A model generated the notes under the pieces. It was not told the origin of the DNA. It ran no database searches and was given only the letters and a program-made list of their open reading frames with translations. This document shows, one piece after another, positions 52,701 through 61,190 of a stretch of DNA of 64,000 nucleotides. Position numbers and translations under genes: made by a program. The stretch comes from an uncultured Burkholderiales bacterium. GTDB lineage: Bacteria; Pseudomonadota; Gammaproteobacteria; Burkholderiales; Burkholderiaceae_C. The stretch lies in the NCBI GenBank assembly GCA_943908475.1, contig CALTTG010000004.1, forward strand, positions 1 through 64,000, read 5' to 3'. Position 1 is the stretch's first letter. Each line of letters opens with the position of its first letter.

Positions 52701-55700
52701 CTGGCCGCCATGAGCTCGGCCCAACTGCTGAACATTGGCACCGCCCGCATCTCGGCGCTGACCACCGCGCAAATTGAGGGCTTGACCACCGCCCAAGTGG
52801 CCGGTTTGAGCACGGCCCAAGTGGCCAACCTGACGACCGAACAGATCGAAGCCATTCAGACGGCGGACATCCGCGCGATGACGGCACTTCAGGTGGCCGC
52901 CTTGACCACGGCCCAGACCCAAGCCCTGACCACGGCGCAAGTGGCCGCGATCGAAACGGCTGACCTGCGCTCGCTGACCACCGCCAACGTGGTCGCCTTG
53001 ACCACCGACCAGATCGTGGCGCTGACCACCAGCCAGACCGCATCGCTCACCACCAACCAAATTGCGGCATTGACCACCGAGCAAGCCGCCGCGATGGCCT
53101 TGGACGATGTGGCGGCGCTCACCGTACTGCAGATTCGCGCGTTGACGTCCGACAACTTGGCCGCCATGAGCAGCGACCAGCTGGCCGCCATGGCCGCCGT
53201 GCAGATCAGCATGATGACCACAGCCCAAATCGCGGCCATCGGCACGGAGCAACTGCGCAACCTGAGCACCGCGCAAATTGCATCGATGACCTCCAGCCAG
53301 GTCGCGGCCCTGACGACCACCCAGGTGGCCGCCTTGCAAACCGCCCAGGTCGCCGCCATCGAAGTGCAAGACCTGCGGGCCATGAGCACCGCGCAGATCG
53401 CCTCGCTCACCACCGAACAACTGCCGGCGCTCACCACCGGACAAGCCGCCGCCTTGACCACCGCCCAAGTGGCCGCCTTGACCACCGAACAGTTGCCCAG
53501 CCTGCAAACGGCTGACTTGGTGGGCATGTCGACCGCACAACTGGCCGCCATCGATGCGGCCAAGGTTTCGGCACTGGGCACCGAGCAGATCCAATCCTTG
53601 ACCAACGCCCAGATGGCGGGGTTGAGGACGGCCCAGATCGCCGCATTGAGCACCGAGCAGATCGCCGCGATCGAAACCACCGACATCCGGGCCATGACGT
53701 CGGCACAGATCGGCGCCCTGACCACCGAACAAGCCGCGGCGCTGACCTCGGCACAGGTGCTGGCCATTGAAACGGCCGACCTGCGCGCCCTGCAAACCGC
53801 GGCCGTGGCCATCTTGAGCTCTGAGCAACTGTCGGCACTGAGCACTGCTCAGGCTGCCGCACTGACCTCCGCCCAGCTCAATGCCCTGACCACCGAGCAA
53901 GTGACTCAGCTCGATGTGGCCGATGTGGCCGCGCTGACGGCCGCCCAAGTGGCCGCCTGGAGCACCGACAACGTGGCGTCGTTGACGACCGCCCAAGTGG
54001 TGGGGCTGACGACCGCGCAGGTGGCGGCCATGACCACCGCACAGGTCGCCAACCTGACCACCACGCAGATGGAGGCCATGGAAACGGCTGACCTTCGAGC
54101 CCTGACCACGGCCCAGGCCGGTGTGCTGAGCTCAGCGCAGATCGACGCGTTGTCCACCGCCCAACTGGTGGCCATTGAAACGGCCGACCTGCGCAACCTT
54201 CAAACCGCCAGCTTGGCAGGTCTGGGAACCGCCCACATGGCCGCCCTCACCTCGGCCCAAGTGGCGGCGCTGAGCACCGGACAAGTCGCTGCGCTCAGCA
54301 CCGAGCAAGTGGCCGCCATCGTCACGGCCAACATGGCGGCCTTGTCGACCGCACAAATCCGTGCCCTGCCCGATGGCAGTGTGACGGCCTTGACCACTGC
54401 ACAAATCGTGGCACTGAACTCGGCCCAGGTCGCGTCGCTGACCACCTCACAAGTGGTGGCCCTGGACACCGCCCAGGTCGCCGCCATCGAAACCGCCGAC
54501 TTCAGAGCCATGACCGGCACCCAAGTCGCCGTGTTGAGTTCGGCACAAACCGAGGCTCTGTCGGCGCAACAAGTGGCGGCCATCACCACGGCCAACATCC
54601 GCGTGCTGACCACCGAGGCCTTGAGCGCCCTGGACAGCACACAGATTGCGGCATTGACCACCGCCCAAGCCAACGCCTTGACCACCGCACAGGTGGCCAA
54701 CCTCAGCACCGAGCAATTGCAAGCCATCGAAACGGCTGACCTGGCGGCGATGTCTGCCGCGCAAGTGGTGTCGATGGGCGCCACACTGGCCGCGGCCTTG
54801 ACGACCGACCAAGTGCAGGCCCTGACCACCGCACAGGCCGCCGCGCTGACCACCGCTCAAGTGGTGGCCCTGAGCACCGAACAAGTGGCCAATCTCGAAA
54901 CGGCAGACCTGCGCGCCATGAGCTCAACGCAGTTCACCGCGCTGACCAGCGACCAGGTGGTGAGCCTGACCGCCAGCCAGGTTGCCGCGCTCGAGACCCT
55001 CGACCTGAGGGCCCTGAACACCGATGGCATCGCGGCCATGGGCACCGATCGCATCGCGGCCTTGACGGCATCCCAGGCCGCCGCTCTCACCAATGCCCAA
55101 GTCCAGGCATTGACCGACACCCAGATGGCGGCCTTGACCACCGCCAACATCCGGGCGATGGGCACCGCCCAGTTCGCCGTCATCAGCAGCACGCAGGTGG
55201 AAGGATTGGGTACCGCCCAAGTTGCGGCCTTGGAAACCGCAGACCTGCGGGCCATGAGCACCACCGCGGTGGCGCAACTGTCGACCGCCCAGATCCGGGC
55301 CCTGGGCACGGAGCATGTCGCGGGCTTGAGCACGGCCCAAGTGGCCAACCTGACCACCGAGCAAGTGGCCGCGCTGGAGACCGCTGACATCCGTGCGATG
55401 GTCAGCGCCCAGTTCGCCGCCTTGACCACCGCGCAAGCCGAAGCCCTGAGCACCGAGCAGATCGCGGCCATCGAGACGCTGGACCTGCGGCAACTGACCA
55501 CCCAGGCGGTGGCGGTGCTGAGCACGGCGCAAGTGGCCGCACTGACCACGGCCCAAGCCGCCGCACTGACCAATGCCCAAGTGGCCGGCATGACCACCAC
55601 CCAGATCGAAGCCCTCGAAACGGCCGATCTGGCCGCCATGACCACGGCCCAGGTGCAAGCCTTGGCCACTGCAGGCGCCGCGGCGTTGACCACCGCACAA

Positions 55701-57686
55701 ATGGTGGCCTTGACGAGCAACCAAGTGGCCGCGCTGACCACCGCCCAGGTTCAGGCGTTCGACACCGAACAGCTCGCGGCCCTGGAAACCGGCGACATTC
55801 GGGCCATGACGGTCGCCCAGGCGGCGGCTTTGACCTCCGATCAGGCTGCCGGCCTGACCACGGCGCAAGTCGCTGCGCTGGAAACGCTGGACCTGCGGGC
55901 CATCACCACCGCGAGCTTCGCTGCGATGACCTCGGATCAGATCGCTGCACTGACCACCACCCAGGCGGCCAACCTGACCAGCGCCCAGGTGGCCGCACTG
56001 ACCACCGCACAGATCGTCGGGCTGGAGACCGCCGACCTGGCCGCCATGACCGCCGCCAACGTGGTGCAACTGAGCACGGCCAACATCGCCGAACTGTCCA
56101 CCGCGCAAGTGGTGGCCATGGGCACCGCCCAGTTCGCCAGCATGACCACGGCCCAGGTCAGCGCCATGAGCACCGAGCAGTTGGCGGCCATCGACACCGC
56201 CGACATCCGGGCCATGAGTGGCGCCCAACTGGCCTCGCTGGACACCGCCCAGATCAGCAGCCTGACGGCTGACCAGATGGCGGCCATCGACACCCTGGAC
56301 CTGCGCTCTCTGAGCACCGCCTCGGTCGAGGCGCTGACCACCGAGCAATTGGTGGCACTGGGCACGGGCGGCATCCGCGGCCTGACCACGACACAGTTCC
56401 AGGCATTGACCAGCGAACAGCTCTCCAACCTGTCGACCACGCAAGTGGCGGCGCTGGAGACCGCCTCCATCCGTGCGATCAGCACGGCCGAGTTCGCCGC
56501 CTTGACTTCCGATCAGGTCACCGCCTTCACCTCCACCCAGATGGGCGGCTTCTCGACCGACCAAATGGCGGCCTTGACGTCGACCCAGCTCGTCGCCATC
56601 GAAACCGGTGACCTGCGAGGCTTCACCGGCGCACAGTTCAGCGCGCTGAACACCGAAGCGATTGCAGGGCTGACCACGGCCCAGACGGCCGCCTTGTCCA
56701 GCACCCACCTCGCGGCACTGACCACCACCCAGGTTCAGGCCTTCGAGACCGCCGACCTGCAGGCCCTGACGACCGCGCAGATCCGTTCCCTGACCACCGG
56801 CTCGCTGGCCGCGCTGACCACCGACCAGATGGTGGCGCTGGAAACCGCTGACCTGGCCGCGATGACCATGACACAGGTGGCTGCCTTCGATGGCGACCAA
56901 CTGGCGTCCCTGGACGCCGAACAAATCGACGCCCTGCTGTCGGCCTCACCCATCGTGCTCGACCTCGACGGCAACGGCGTGAGCACGCTGTCCACCAGCG
57001 CGGGCGTACAGTTTGACCTCAACGCCACCGGCCAGCGCAGCACCGTGGGCTGGGCCTCGGCCAACGACGGTCTCTTGGTGATGGACCGCAACAGTGACGG
57101 TCTGATCAACAACGGTCAGGAGTTGTTCGGCTCGGCCACGATCCTGTCAGACGGCAGTCGCGCCTCCAACGGCTATGAGGCCCTGCTGGACCTCGACGCC
57201 AACCGCGATGGGGTGCTCAACAGCAGCGACGCCGCCTACCAAGACTTGCGCCTGTGGGTGGACGCCGACAGCGATGGCTTGACCGATGCGGGTGAACTCC
57301 ATGGACTGGCGGAAATGGGGGTGGCTTCCATGAACCTCGTGGCCGACAGCAGCACCGCGATGGACAACGGGAACCTGCTGGGGCTGGTGTCCAGCTACAC
57401 CCACACGGACGGCAGCACGCACGACATGGCCGACGTCTGGTTCGCCCGAACCGGCAGCGCCTCCAGCAGCGACAGCAGCGACAGCAGCGTGAGTGTGGAC
57501 GACCTGCTGGCCGGGCCGACCGACGCCACCGTGGCCCTGGCTTCCGGCTTGTTGAGTGAGGGCCACACCAGCGCTGCGCCCACGGGTGCAACAACCCACG
57601 GCACCGTGGACGCCCAAGCGGTGATCGGCGGCACCGTGGCCAGCGTCGACCTCAACGACGAAGCTCGACGCAACATCCTGCTGTGA
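49713..57686 (+). CDS. Giant octapeptide-repeat secreted protein with C-terminal calcium-binding-type domain
   Basis: About 2,657 residues. From about residue 6 to 2,400 the protein is almost wholly an octapeptide array of consensus (A/S)-L-(T/S)-T-(A/E/D)-Q-(V/I/M)-A, e.g. ALTTAQVAALTTEQIAAL, punctuated every four to nine units by acidic units of the form (I/M/L)-E-T-A-D-(L/I)-R-A. No cysteines and few aromatic residues are seen in the array. The C-terminal 250 residues start SPIVLDLDGNGVSTLSTSAG and include VMDRNSDGLINNGQELFG, LLDLDANRDGVLNSSDAAYQ and LWVDADSDGLTDAGELHG: EF-hand-like Asp-rich loops typical of giant type I secreted proteins. No RTX nonapeptides and no N-terminal signal peptide are present, fitting C-terminal-signal (type I) export. 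The ATG at 49713 has GGAG; an in-frame TTG at 49665 is possible. Probably a surface adhesin or matrix protein; the function is inferred. Confidence 0.9.
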   Translation: MASLINSLTTAQIAGLSTLSISRLTSADWQAFTTAQMAALTATQIPAISTASMRFISTANVAALTTEQVDSLTTKQLQTLTTSQVSALTGDQIGALEATDIAVFSNTQVVAFGTAGLSNFDTEQIQALTTGQFASLTTAQVNNLSTTQIAAIETADLRALTTGQSAALTSTQVVALDTEQVAALTTATVRALTTATVNALETEQIEALTTAQTVALSTAQVIALATDQVAALSTASVQALSASHIAALKTEQVAALETDQIAALTTTNVRALSTAQVNALTSEQAPALTSNQVAAMETVDVRAMNTTAVSALGTEQVVAMTSGQVAALSSTQVSALSDTQLQAIETADVRAMTSAQMGGLSTAQMADLTTSQVAALNTGSIRALSSAQIAALDTEQVAALTSAQMSGFSTAQINGITSTQLAALTTGDLTALQTAQIVALSTDALAGLTTAQMAALTATQTAVLTTDQVVALSTEQIAAMETADIRALTTRQAAVLTSEQAASLTTAQVAAMETADLRAMSTLALSNLSADQIVALTSNQVANLTTLQIASLTSEQIAAIQTQDVAALTQAQAAALTATQVPGLDTNQMRALTSANIRALTTTTVAALSTEQLESITTGQAQALTTAQLAALSTTQVQALEVADLAVLSTAQMVGLNATRIAALTTDQIVGMTTAQFAGLSTAQVAGLTSEQMAAMQTADLVALTTAHAANLTSTQLGALSTAQLQALEAVDVRNLSTLALSALDADQIAALTTAQVANLTVAQVASLSTTQIAAIETADIRALTTAQVANLTSAQVQALETAQIAALETTDLRAMTTANIAKLGTEQVAALTTAQAAALTTAQVLALTTAQVVALPVDNIAAMTTAQILALSTEQTAALDTAQIESLTTAQVLALRTAQIANLTTEQVAALETRDVAVLTVAQATALQAPQVAALTTDQVRALTSAAVRVISTAGIAAMGTDQIEALTSAQAAALTSSQVAALSTEQLASIETGDLAAMSSAQLLNIGTARISALTTAQIEGLTTAQVAGLSTAQVANLTTEQIEAIQTADIRAMTALQVAALTTAQTQALTTAQVAAIETADLRSLTTANVVALTTDQIVALTTSQTASLTTNQIAALTTEQAAAMALDDVAALTVLQIRALTSDNLAAMSSDQLAAMAAVQISMMTTAQIAAIGTEQLRNLSTAQIASMTSSQVAALTTTQVAALQTAQVAAIEVQDLRAMSTAQIASLTTEQLPALTTGQAAALTTAQVAALTTEQLPSLQTADLVGMSTAQLAAIDAAKVSALGTEQIQSLTNAQMAGLRTAQIAALSTEQIAAIETTDIRAMTSAQIGALTTEQAAALTSAQVLAIETADLRALQTAAVAILSSEQLSALSTAQAAALTSAQLNALTTEQVTQLDVADVAALTAAQVAAWSTDNVASLTTAQVVGLTTAQVAAMTTAQVANLTTTQMEAMETADLRALTTAQAGVLSSAQIDALSTAQLVAIETADLRNLQTASLAGLGTAHMAALTSAQVAALSTGQVAALSTEQVAAIVTANMAALSTAQIRALPDGSVTALTTAQIVALNSAQVASLTTSQVVALDTAQVAAIETADFRAMTGTQVAVLSSAQTEALSAQQVAAITTANIRVLTTEALSALDSTQIAALTTAQANALTTAQVANLSTEQLQAIETADLAAMSAAQVVSMGATLAAALTTDQVQALTTAQAAALTTAQVVALSTEQVANLETADLRAMSSTQFTALTSDQVVSLTASQVAALETLDLRALNTDGIAAMGTDRIAALTASQAAALTNAQVQALTDTQMAALTTANIRAMGTAQFAVISSTQVEGLGTAQVAALETADLRAMSTTAVAQLSTAQIRALGTEHVAGLSTAQVANLTTEQVAALETADIRAMVSAQFAALTTAQAEALSTEQIAAIETLDLRQLTTQAVAVLSTAQVAALTTAQAAALTNAQVAGMTTTQIEALETADLAAMTTAQVQALATAGAAALTTAQMVALTSNQVAALTTAQVQAFDTEQLAALETGDIRAMTVAQAAALTSDQAAGLTTAQVAALETLDLRAITTASFAAMTSDQIAALTTTQAANLTSAQVAALTTAQIVGLETADLAAMTAANVVQLSTANIAELSTAQVVAMGTAQFASMTTAQVSAMSTEQLAAIDTADIRAMSGAQLASLDTAQISSLTADQMAAIDTLDLRSLSTASVEALTTEQLVALGTGGIRGLTTTQFQALTSEQLSNLSTTQVAALETASIRAISTAEFAALTSDQVTAFTSTQMGGFSTDQMAALTSTQLVAIETGDLRGFTGAQFSALNTEAIAGLTTAQTAALSSTHLAALTTTQVQAFETADLQALTTAQIRSLTTGSLAALTTDQMVALETADLAAMTMTQVAAFDGDQLASLDAEQIDALLSASPIVLDLDGNGVSTLSTSAGVQFDLNATGQRSTVGWASANDGLLVMDRNSDGLINNGQELFGSATILSDGSRASNGYEALLDLDANRDGVLNSSDAAYQDLRLWVDADSDGLTDAGELHGLAEMGVASMNLVADSSTAMDNGNLLGLVSSYTHTDGSTHDMADVWFARTGSASSSDSSDSSVSVDDLLAGPTDATVALASGLLSEGHTSAAPTGATTHGTVDAQAVIGGTVASVDLNDEARRNILL
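49740..56900 (+). repeat. 24-base tandem repeat array (about 300 units) encoding octapeptides
   Basis: Roughly 7.2 kb of imperfect 24-base tandem units, such as GCCCTGACCACCGCCCAGGT, with a strict 8-codon phase throughout. Neighbouring units differ at synonymous and conservative sites, so the array is old rather than freshly amplified. The minus strand also stays open over most of the array as a by-product. Copy number is estimated from length, not counted. Confidence 0.9.
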
Positions 57687-57693
57687 ACGTGAA

Positions 57694-57722
57694 AAGGGGC
57701 GCCTCGACAAGAGGCGCCCCTT
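57694..57722 (+). terminator. Strong hairpin terminator of the giant repeat gene
   Basis: AAGGGGCGCCTC-GACAA-GAGGCGCCCCTT: a 12-bp perfect stem with a 5-base loop, 8 bases after the stop codon. It is symmetric, so it can also serve the convergent methyltransferase transcript. Confidence 0.85.
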
Positions 57723-57768
57723 CGCGGCACGTTCGGCATCTTCAAGGCCCCAAGGGGCCCACAGAACC

Positions 57769-58512
57769 TCAGAAGGGGTTCAGGCAGATGTCCGCACGCC
57801 CCGGATGGTTGGGCCGATCCAAGGGACCGGGCATCGGCTCGTTCGACACGGTGGGGAAGCTGTCCAGGTCCGTGCGCAGCAAGGTCAGCTCCAGCACACT
57901 GGGAATGGGCACCCCCTCCACCAACACCACCCCGGCGTAGTTGTTGGCGTGCAAGTGAACTGGCGTGTGGTGCGTGTTCAGCAAGGTCAGCACCTCGCGA
58001 AACCGGGCATGGAAAGCCGGCTCAGCCAGGCGCCCCAAGTCATGCAGCTCACAGGCGATCACCTCGAAAGGCAGCAGGTCATCGGGCTTGACGGCAGGCA
58101 GCGCAGCATATTCGGCGCCTTCCACATCGAATTTCAACAGGGCATGGCGAGGCTCCAGTGCGCGCAGCCGGTCGGTGATGGCATCAAACCCCAGGAACTC
58201 CCCACCGGTTTGTGGCGCCCATCCCTTTTTCTCGAAGATGAAGTTAGGGTGGCTGGACGGGGGGCATTCCACCGTGTGGTCGAACTGCAAAATGCGCGCA
58301 CCACGCTGCGCCATGATCATGTCAAAGCTCACGTCATGGCCCACGCCGATCGACACCACGGCATCGGCCTGCAGCGCGATGCTGGGCAACACATAGCCCC
58401 CATCGTAGTCATTGCCCACCCGCACCTTGCCGATGCGGCGGGTGGTCCAAGGACGCAGCAACTGCAAGGTGTTGAGGACATCCATCTGGGTCAAAGGGCG
58501 CTCGGCATTCAT
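57769..58512 (-). CDS. FkbM-family-like methyltransferase
   Basis: A 247-residue SAM-dependent methyltransferase. Visible motifs: VRVGNDYDGGYVLP, AVVSIGVGHDVSFDMIMAQR (SAM-binding Gly-rich loop), ILQFDHTVECPP, HALLKFDVEGAEYAALPAV (the D-x-E-G-x-E signature of FkbM-like enzymes) and VIACELHDLG. Such enzymes often methylate sugars on glycoproteins or polysaccharides. The ATG at 58512 has GGAG 7 bases upstream and is preferred to a TTG further up. It follows the glycosyltransferase gene, overlapping region 58512-58535 closely, so both likely decorate the same glycan. Confidence 0.85.
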   Translation of the reverse strand: MNAERPLTQMDVLNTLQLLRPWTTRRIGKVRVGNDYDGGYVLPSIALQADAVVSIGVGHDVSFDMIMAQRGARILQFDHTVECPPSSHPNFIFEKKGWAPQTGGEFLGFDAITDRLRALEPRHALLKFDVEGAEYAALPAVKPDDLLPFEVIACELHDLGRLAEPAFHARFREVLTLLNTHHTPVHLHANNYAGVVLVEGVPIPSVLELTLLRTDLDSFPTVSNEPMPGPLDRPNHPGRADICLNPF

Positions 58513-58534
58513 GGGCAACTCCACAAAGGGTGAT

Positions 58535-59698
58535 TCACTGGGTGCTGTCAAACAGGTTCAGCAATTGGTCCACGGCCCGCGCCCACGACATGCGCTGGGC
58601 CAAGTCCATGCAATGGACCTGCAAGTCCGGGTGTTGTGCGCGCCAGCCATCGACGTGAGCCAGCAGCGCATGGAGCAAGGCATCCGGGTCGACCTCCCGG
58701 TAGCGTCCGGTCACACGGCCCGTTTCATCGCGCTGCTCGCCCGCCTCGCTGCGAACGCGAATGGCCACGTCATCGGTGCAGAAATCATCGGTGGCGCCAC
58801 CGTCGGTGACCACCACCGGCGTGCCGCAGGCAATGGCCTCCAGCACGGGCAGATTGAAGCCTTCGCCCCGATAGGCCGAGACATAGCAGTCGGCCACCCC
58901 GTAGAGCAGGCGCAATTCGGCCGGCTGCAGGTTGGTGGGGATGAACAAGATCGCCCCGAGGGTGTCGGCGGTGAACAGATCAGGGTGCCGAGCCGTGACC
59001 TCTTTGAGGATGGGCTCCACCGAAATGCCGTACAGGTCCCGCTGGTCCTTGAGGATCAAACGCAGGTGCGCGTGACGCTGGCGCGCTCGGGCAAACGCCA
59101 CCAGCAAGAGATCCAGCCCCTTGTTCCACGTGGCCACCCCCAGGTTGAGGAAGACCACCTCATGGGGCGCAATGCCCAGGTTGCTGCGATTTTGGGCGCG
59201 CTCCTGGGGGCTCAGGGGGTGGAAGGTGGACATGCGCACCCCGTGAGGCACCACATGGATGCGGTCACCGTCGACCCCGAAATCTTCCAGGCACCGCTTG
59301 GACCAGTGCGTCGGCGTGATCACCCGATTGGGCCCCTCGGTGTAGGCACTCAGCGGCAAATCGGGCTGCGCGAAACTGCGCGCCGACACCCCCAACTCGG
59401 TCACCATGAAGGTGAACTGCGGCGTGTCTCCACGTTGAACCGCTGCGAACGGTGAGCCCAAGCGCAACACCACATCGGGGGCGTCGTGCGGCTCGGGGAT
59501 GGCATCCAATGCCGCCGATTCCGTCGGCATGAACCCGGCGCTGTTGCGCTGACGGGTCCAGTGCGGCATGGCAAACGGCAGATCGCGATGGCTCAAGCGC
59601 CAACCGGGCCGACGCAGCAGCTCCAGCAATTGATACTGATTGACCAAGGCGAACGAATGGTTCACCCCACGCCAACCTTCAACCAGCAGGTGTTTCAT
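58535..59698 (-). CDS. Glycosyltransferase family 4-type enzyme
   Basis: A 387-residue GT-B glycosyltransferase. The C-terminal donor-binding motif is CYVSAYRGEGFNLPVLEAIA, followed by CGTPVVVTDGGATDDF, with the GT4 E-x7-E spacing. VVFLNLGVATWNKGLDLLLV marks the start of the donor domain and VITPTHWSKRCLEDFG lies in the acceptor domain. No membrane anchor. Placed between the giant repeat protein and a type I secretion set, it may glycosylate the Ser/Thr-rich repeat protein before export (inference). It is followed on the same strand by the methyltransferase gene. Confidence 0.9.
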   Translation of the reverse strand: MKHLLVEGWRGVNHSFALVNQYQLLELLRRPGWRLSHRDLPFAMPHWTRQRNSAGFMPTESAALDAIPEPHDAPDVVLRLGSPFAAVQRGDTPQFTFMVTELGVSARSFAQPDLPLSAYTEGPNRVITPTHWSKRCLEDFGVDGDRIHVVPHGVRMSTFHPLSPQERAQNRSNLGIAPHEVVFLNLGVATWNKGLDLLLVAFARARQRHAHLRLILKDQRDLYGISVEPILKEVTARHPDLFTADTLGAILFIPTNLQPAELRLLYGVADCYVSAYRGEGFNLPVLEAIACGTPVVVTDGGATDDFCTDDVAIRVRSEAGEQRDETGRVTGRYREVDPDALLHALLAHVDGWRAQHPDLQVHCMDLAQRMSWARAVDQLLNLFDSTQ

Positions 59699-59781
59699 GG
59701 GATCCCAGTGTGCCCAGCGCGGGCTTTTTCATTGGCTGGAACAACAAGGCCGAAGCGCCCCAATCGTCAGACCAGGCGGGC

Positions 59782-61185
59782 TCACAGCCCCATCCACTTC
59801 AGCAGTCCCACCCCTTGGGAGCGCAAGCTCGCGTTGGCTTGGGCCCCATCCACCAAGGCATTGATGTAGGCCACGCGCTGCGAAAAGTGGTCACCCTCGG
59901 ACGACATGACGTCGAACAGCGAACGGCGGCCCAACTGCGACCACTGCTGAAACGTGAAGTTTCTCACGCGGTCACTGTCTCGGATGACCTCGACATAGCG
60001 CTTGGCGCGCTCGAACGCCGACACCGCCGCGTCGTGCTGCTCCTGAACCTTGGCCTGACGGGTGGCCAGCCCCTCCTGGAAGGTCTGGCGCGAAGCCTCG
60101 GCACGCTTGAGGGCCGCCTTGGTGGCCGCCGCGGTGGTGCCCCCGTCGTACAAGGCCCAATTGAACTGAAGCCCCACCGACATCGACGTGCTGCGCGTGG
60201 CAGGCGAACCCGGCAACTGAGAGGCCGAGCTGCCCATGGTCCAGCTCACCTGCGGCTTGTTGCCCGTGGACACGGCTCGCGCGTACTCTTGCTGGGCGTC
60301 GGCTTCGATCTGCAACTTCTGCAGCTCGCTGCTGCGCTCCACGAGCCGCTGAACCTCGTCGAGGTTGGGCAAGGTCATCAGCGGCGTCGAAAAGCCATCG
60401 CCCAGGTTGACCTGATCGCCCACCAGCTTGCGCAAGCGGAACTCGAACTGTCGGGACGTGGCCAGCGATTGCTCTCGCTGCAACTCGGCCTGACGCTGCT
60501 GCTTGCGGGCCTGCACCAGTTCACTGGCGCGGCCCTTGTCTTCGGCCACGATGACTTCCAAGGCCTCGACCAAGCAGCCCATTTTGCGAACATACTGCTG
60601 ATACACCTGCGCCTGTAGGCGATAACGATGACGCTCCAGTGCGGTGTTCACCGCCTCCAGCGCCACGCGCTCTTCGGTGGCCCCCTGCCCCAGCTTGGCG
60701 GCATCGGCCAATCGAGACCGCCAGGCGGTCAAGGCGTCCAGCCGCCCGCCATCGAACAAGGGCGCGCCCACATTCAGCCCGGTGGTCGCCTGAAGGCCAT
60801 TGGCCGAGGGGCGCCCTGTGGTGGTCGTGGCCGCCAGTGCGGCAGAGCCATACAGCACCACCTGGGGCCGACGAGAGGCCTGCACCTCTTCCACATCGAA
60901 ATCGGCGGCCTCGGCCAGCAGCCGCGCTGCGCCGACCTCGGCACTTCGCCGTGAGGCCTCTCGCACCAGCCCCTGCAGTTGCTGCTGCGGATCCAGCCCC
61001 GCACCGCCATCCCCCAGCTGAGTCAGCGCCAGTCGGTCACCACCCCGGTCGACCGCAGCGGCCGCCACCTCGGTGCACTGCGACATGGGCGATGCCGACA
61101 TCGCGGGGCCATGCATCGCCCAGATCACGCCTGCTGCCACCGCCCACCCAGCGGGCCGAACGCCCGTTGCACCCACAATCGCCAT
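59782..61185 (-). CDS. TolC-family outer-membrane channel protein (LapE-like)
   Basis: Outer-membrane component of a type I secretion system, 467 residues. A signal peptide (AVAAGVIWAMHGPAMSAS) precedes paired TolC repeats rich in coiled-coil helices: SRRSAEVGAARLLAEAADFD, LNVGAPLFDGGRLDAL, then QFNWALYDGGTTAAATKAAL and FTFQQWSQLGRRSLFDVMSS. The start is at the ATG 61185 with GGAGAGG upstream; a GTG at 61194 overlaps the hlyD-like stop. It is the last gene of the ABC-HlyD-TolC operon. Confidence 0.93.
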   Translation of the reverse strand: MAIVGATGVRPAGWAVAAGVIWAMHGPAMSASPMSQCTEVAAAAVDRGGDRLALTQLGDGGAGLDPQQQLQGLVREASRRSAEVGAARLLAEAADFDVEEVQASRRPQVVLYGSAALAATTTTGRPSANGLQATTGLNVGAPLFDGGRLDALTAWRSRLADAAKLGQGATEERVALEAVNTALERHRYRLQAQVYQQYVRKMGCLVEALEVIVAEDKGRASELVQARKQQRQAELQREQSLATSRQFEFRLRKLVGDQVNLGDGFSTPLMTLPNLDEVQRLVERSSELQKLQIEADAQQEYARAVSTGNKPQVSWTMGSSASQLPGSPATRSTSMSVGLQFNWALYDGGTTAAATKAALKRAEASRQTFQEGLATRQAKVQEQHDAAVSAFERAKRYVEVIRDSDRVRNFTFQQWSQLGRRSLFDVMSSEGDHFSQRVAYINALVDGAQANASLRSQGVGLLKWMGL

Positions 61186-61190
61186 GGTCT

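Noticed and set aside
49551..53996. Very long minus-strand open frame (1,481 codons) of Gly/Gln/Arg/His-rich repeats opposite the giant gene
   Set aside because: It is the mirror of the 24-base tandem repeat: the codon phase of the array excludes stops on the other strand. The product has no domain, no credible start, and its composition is typical of antisense reading.
49740..56900. CRISPR-like repetitive array
   Set aside because: Repeats are contiguous 24-base coding units without spacers and in constant reading phase; there are no cas genes.
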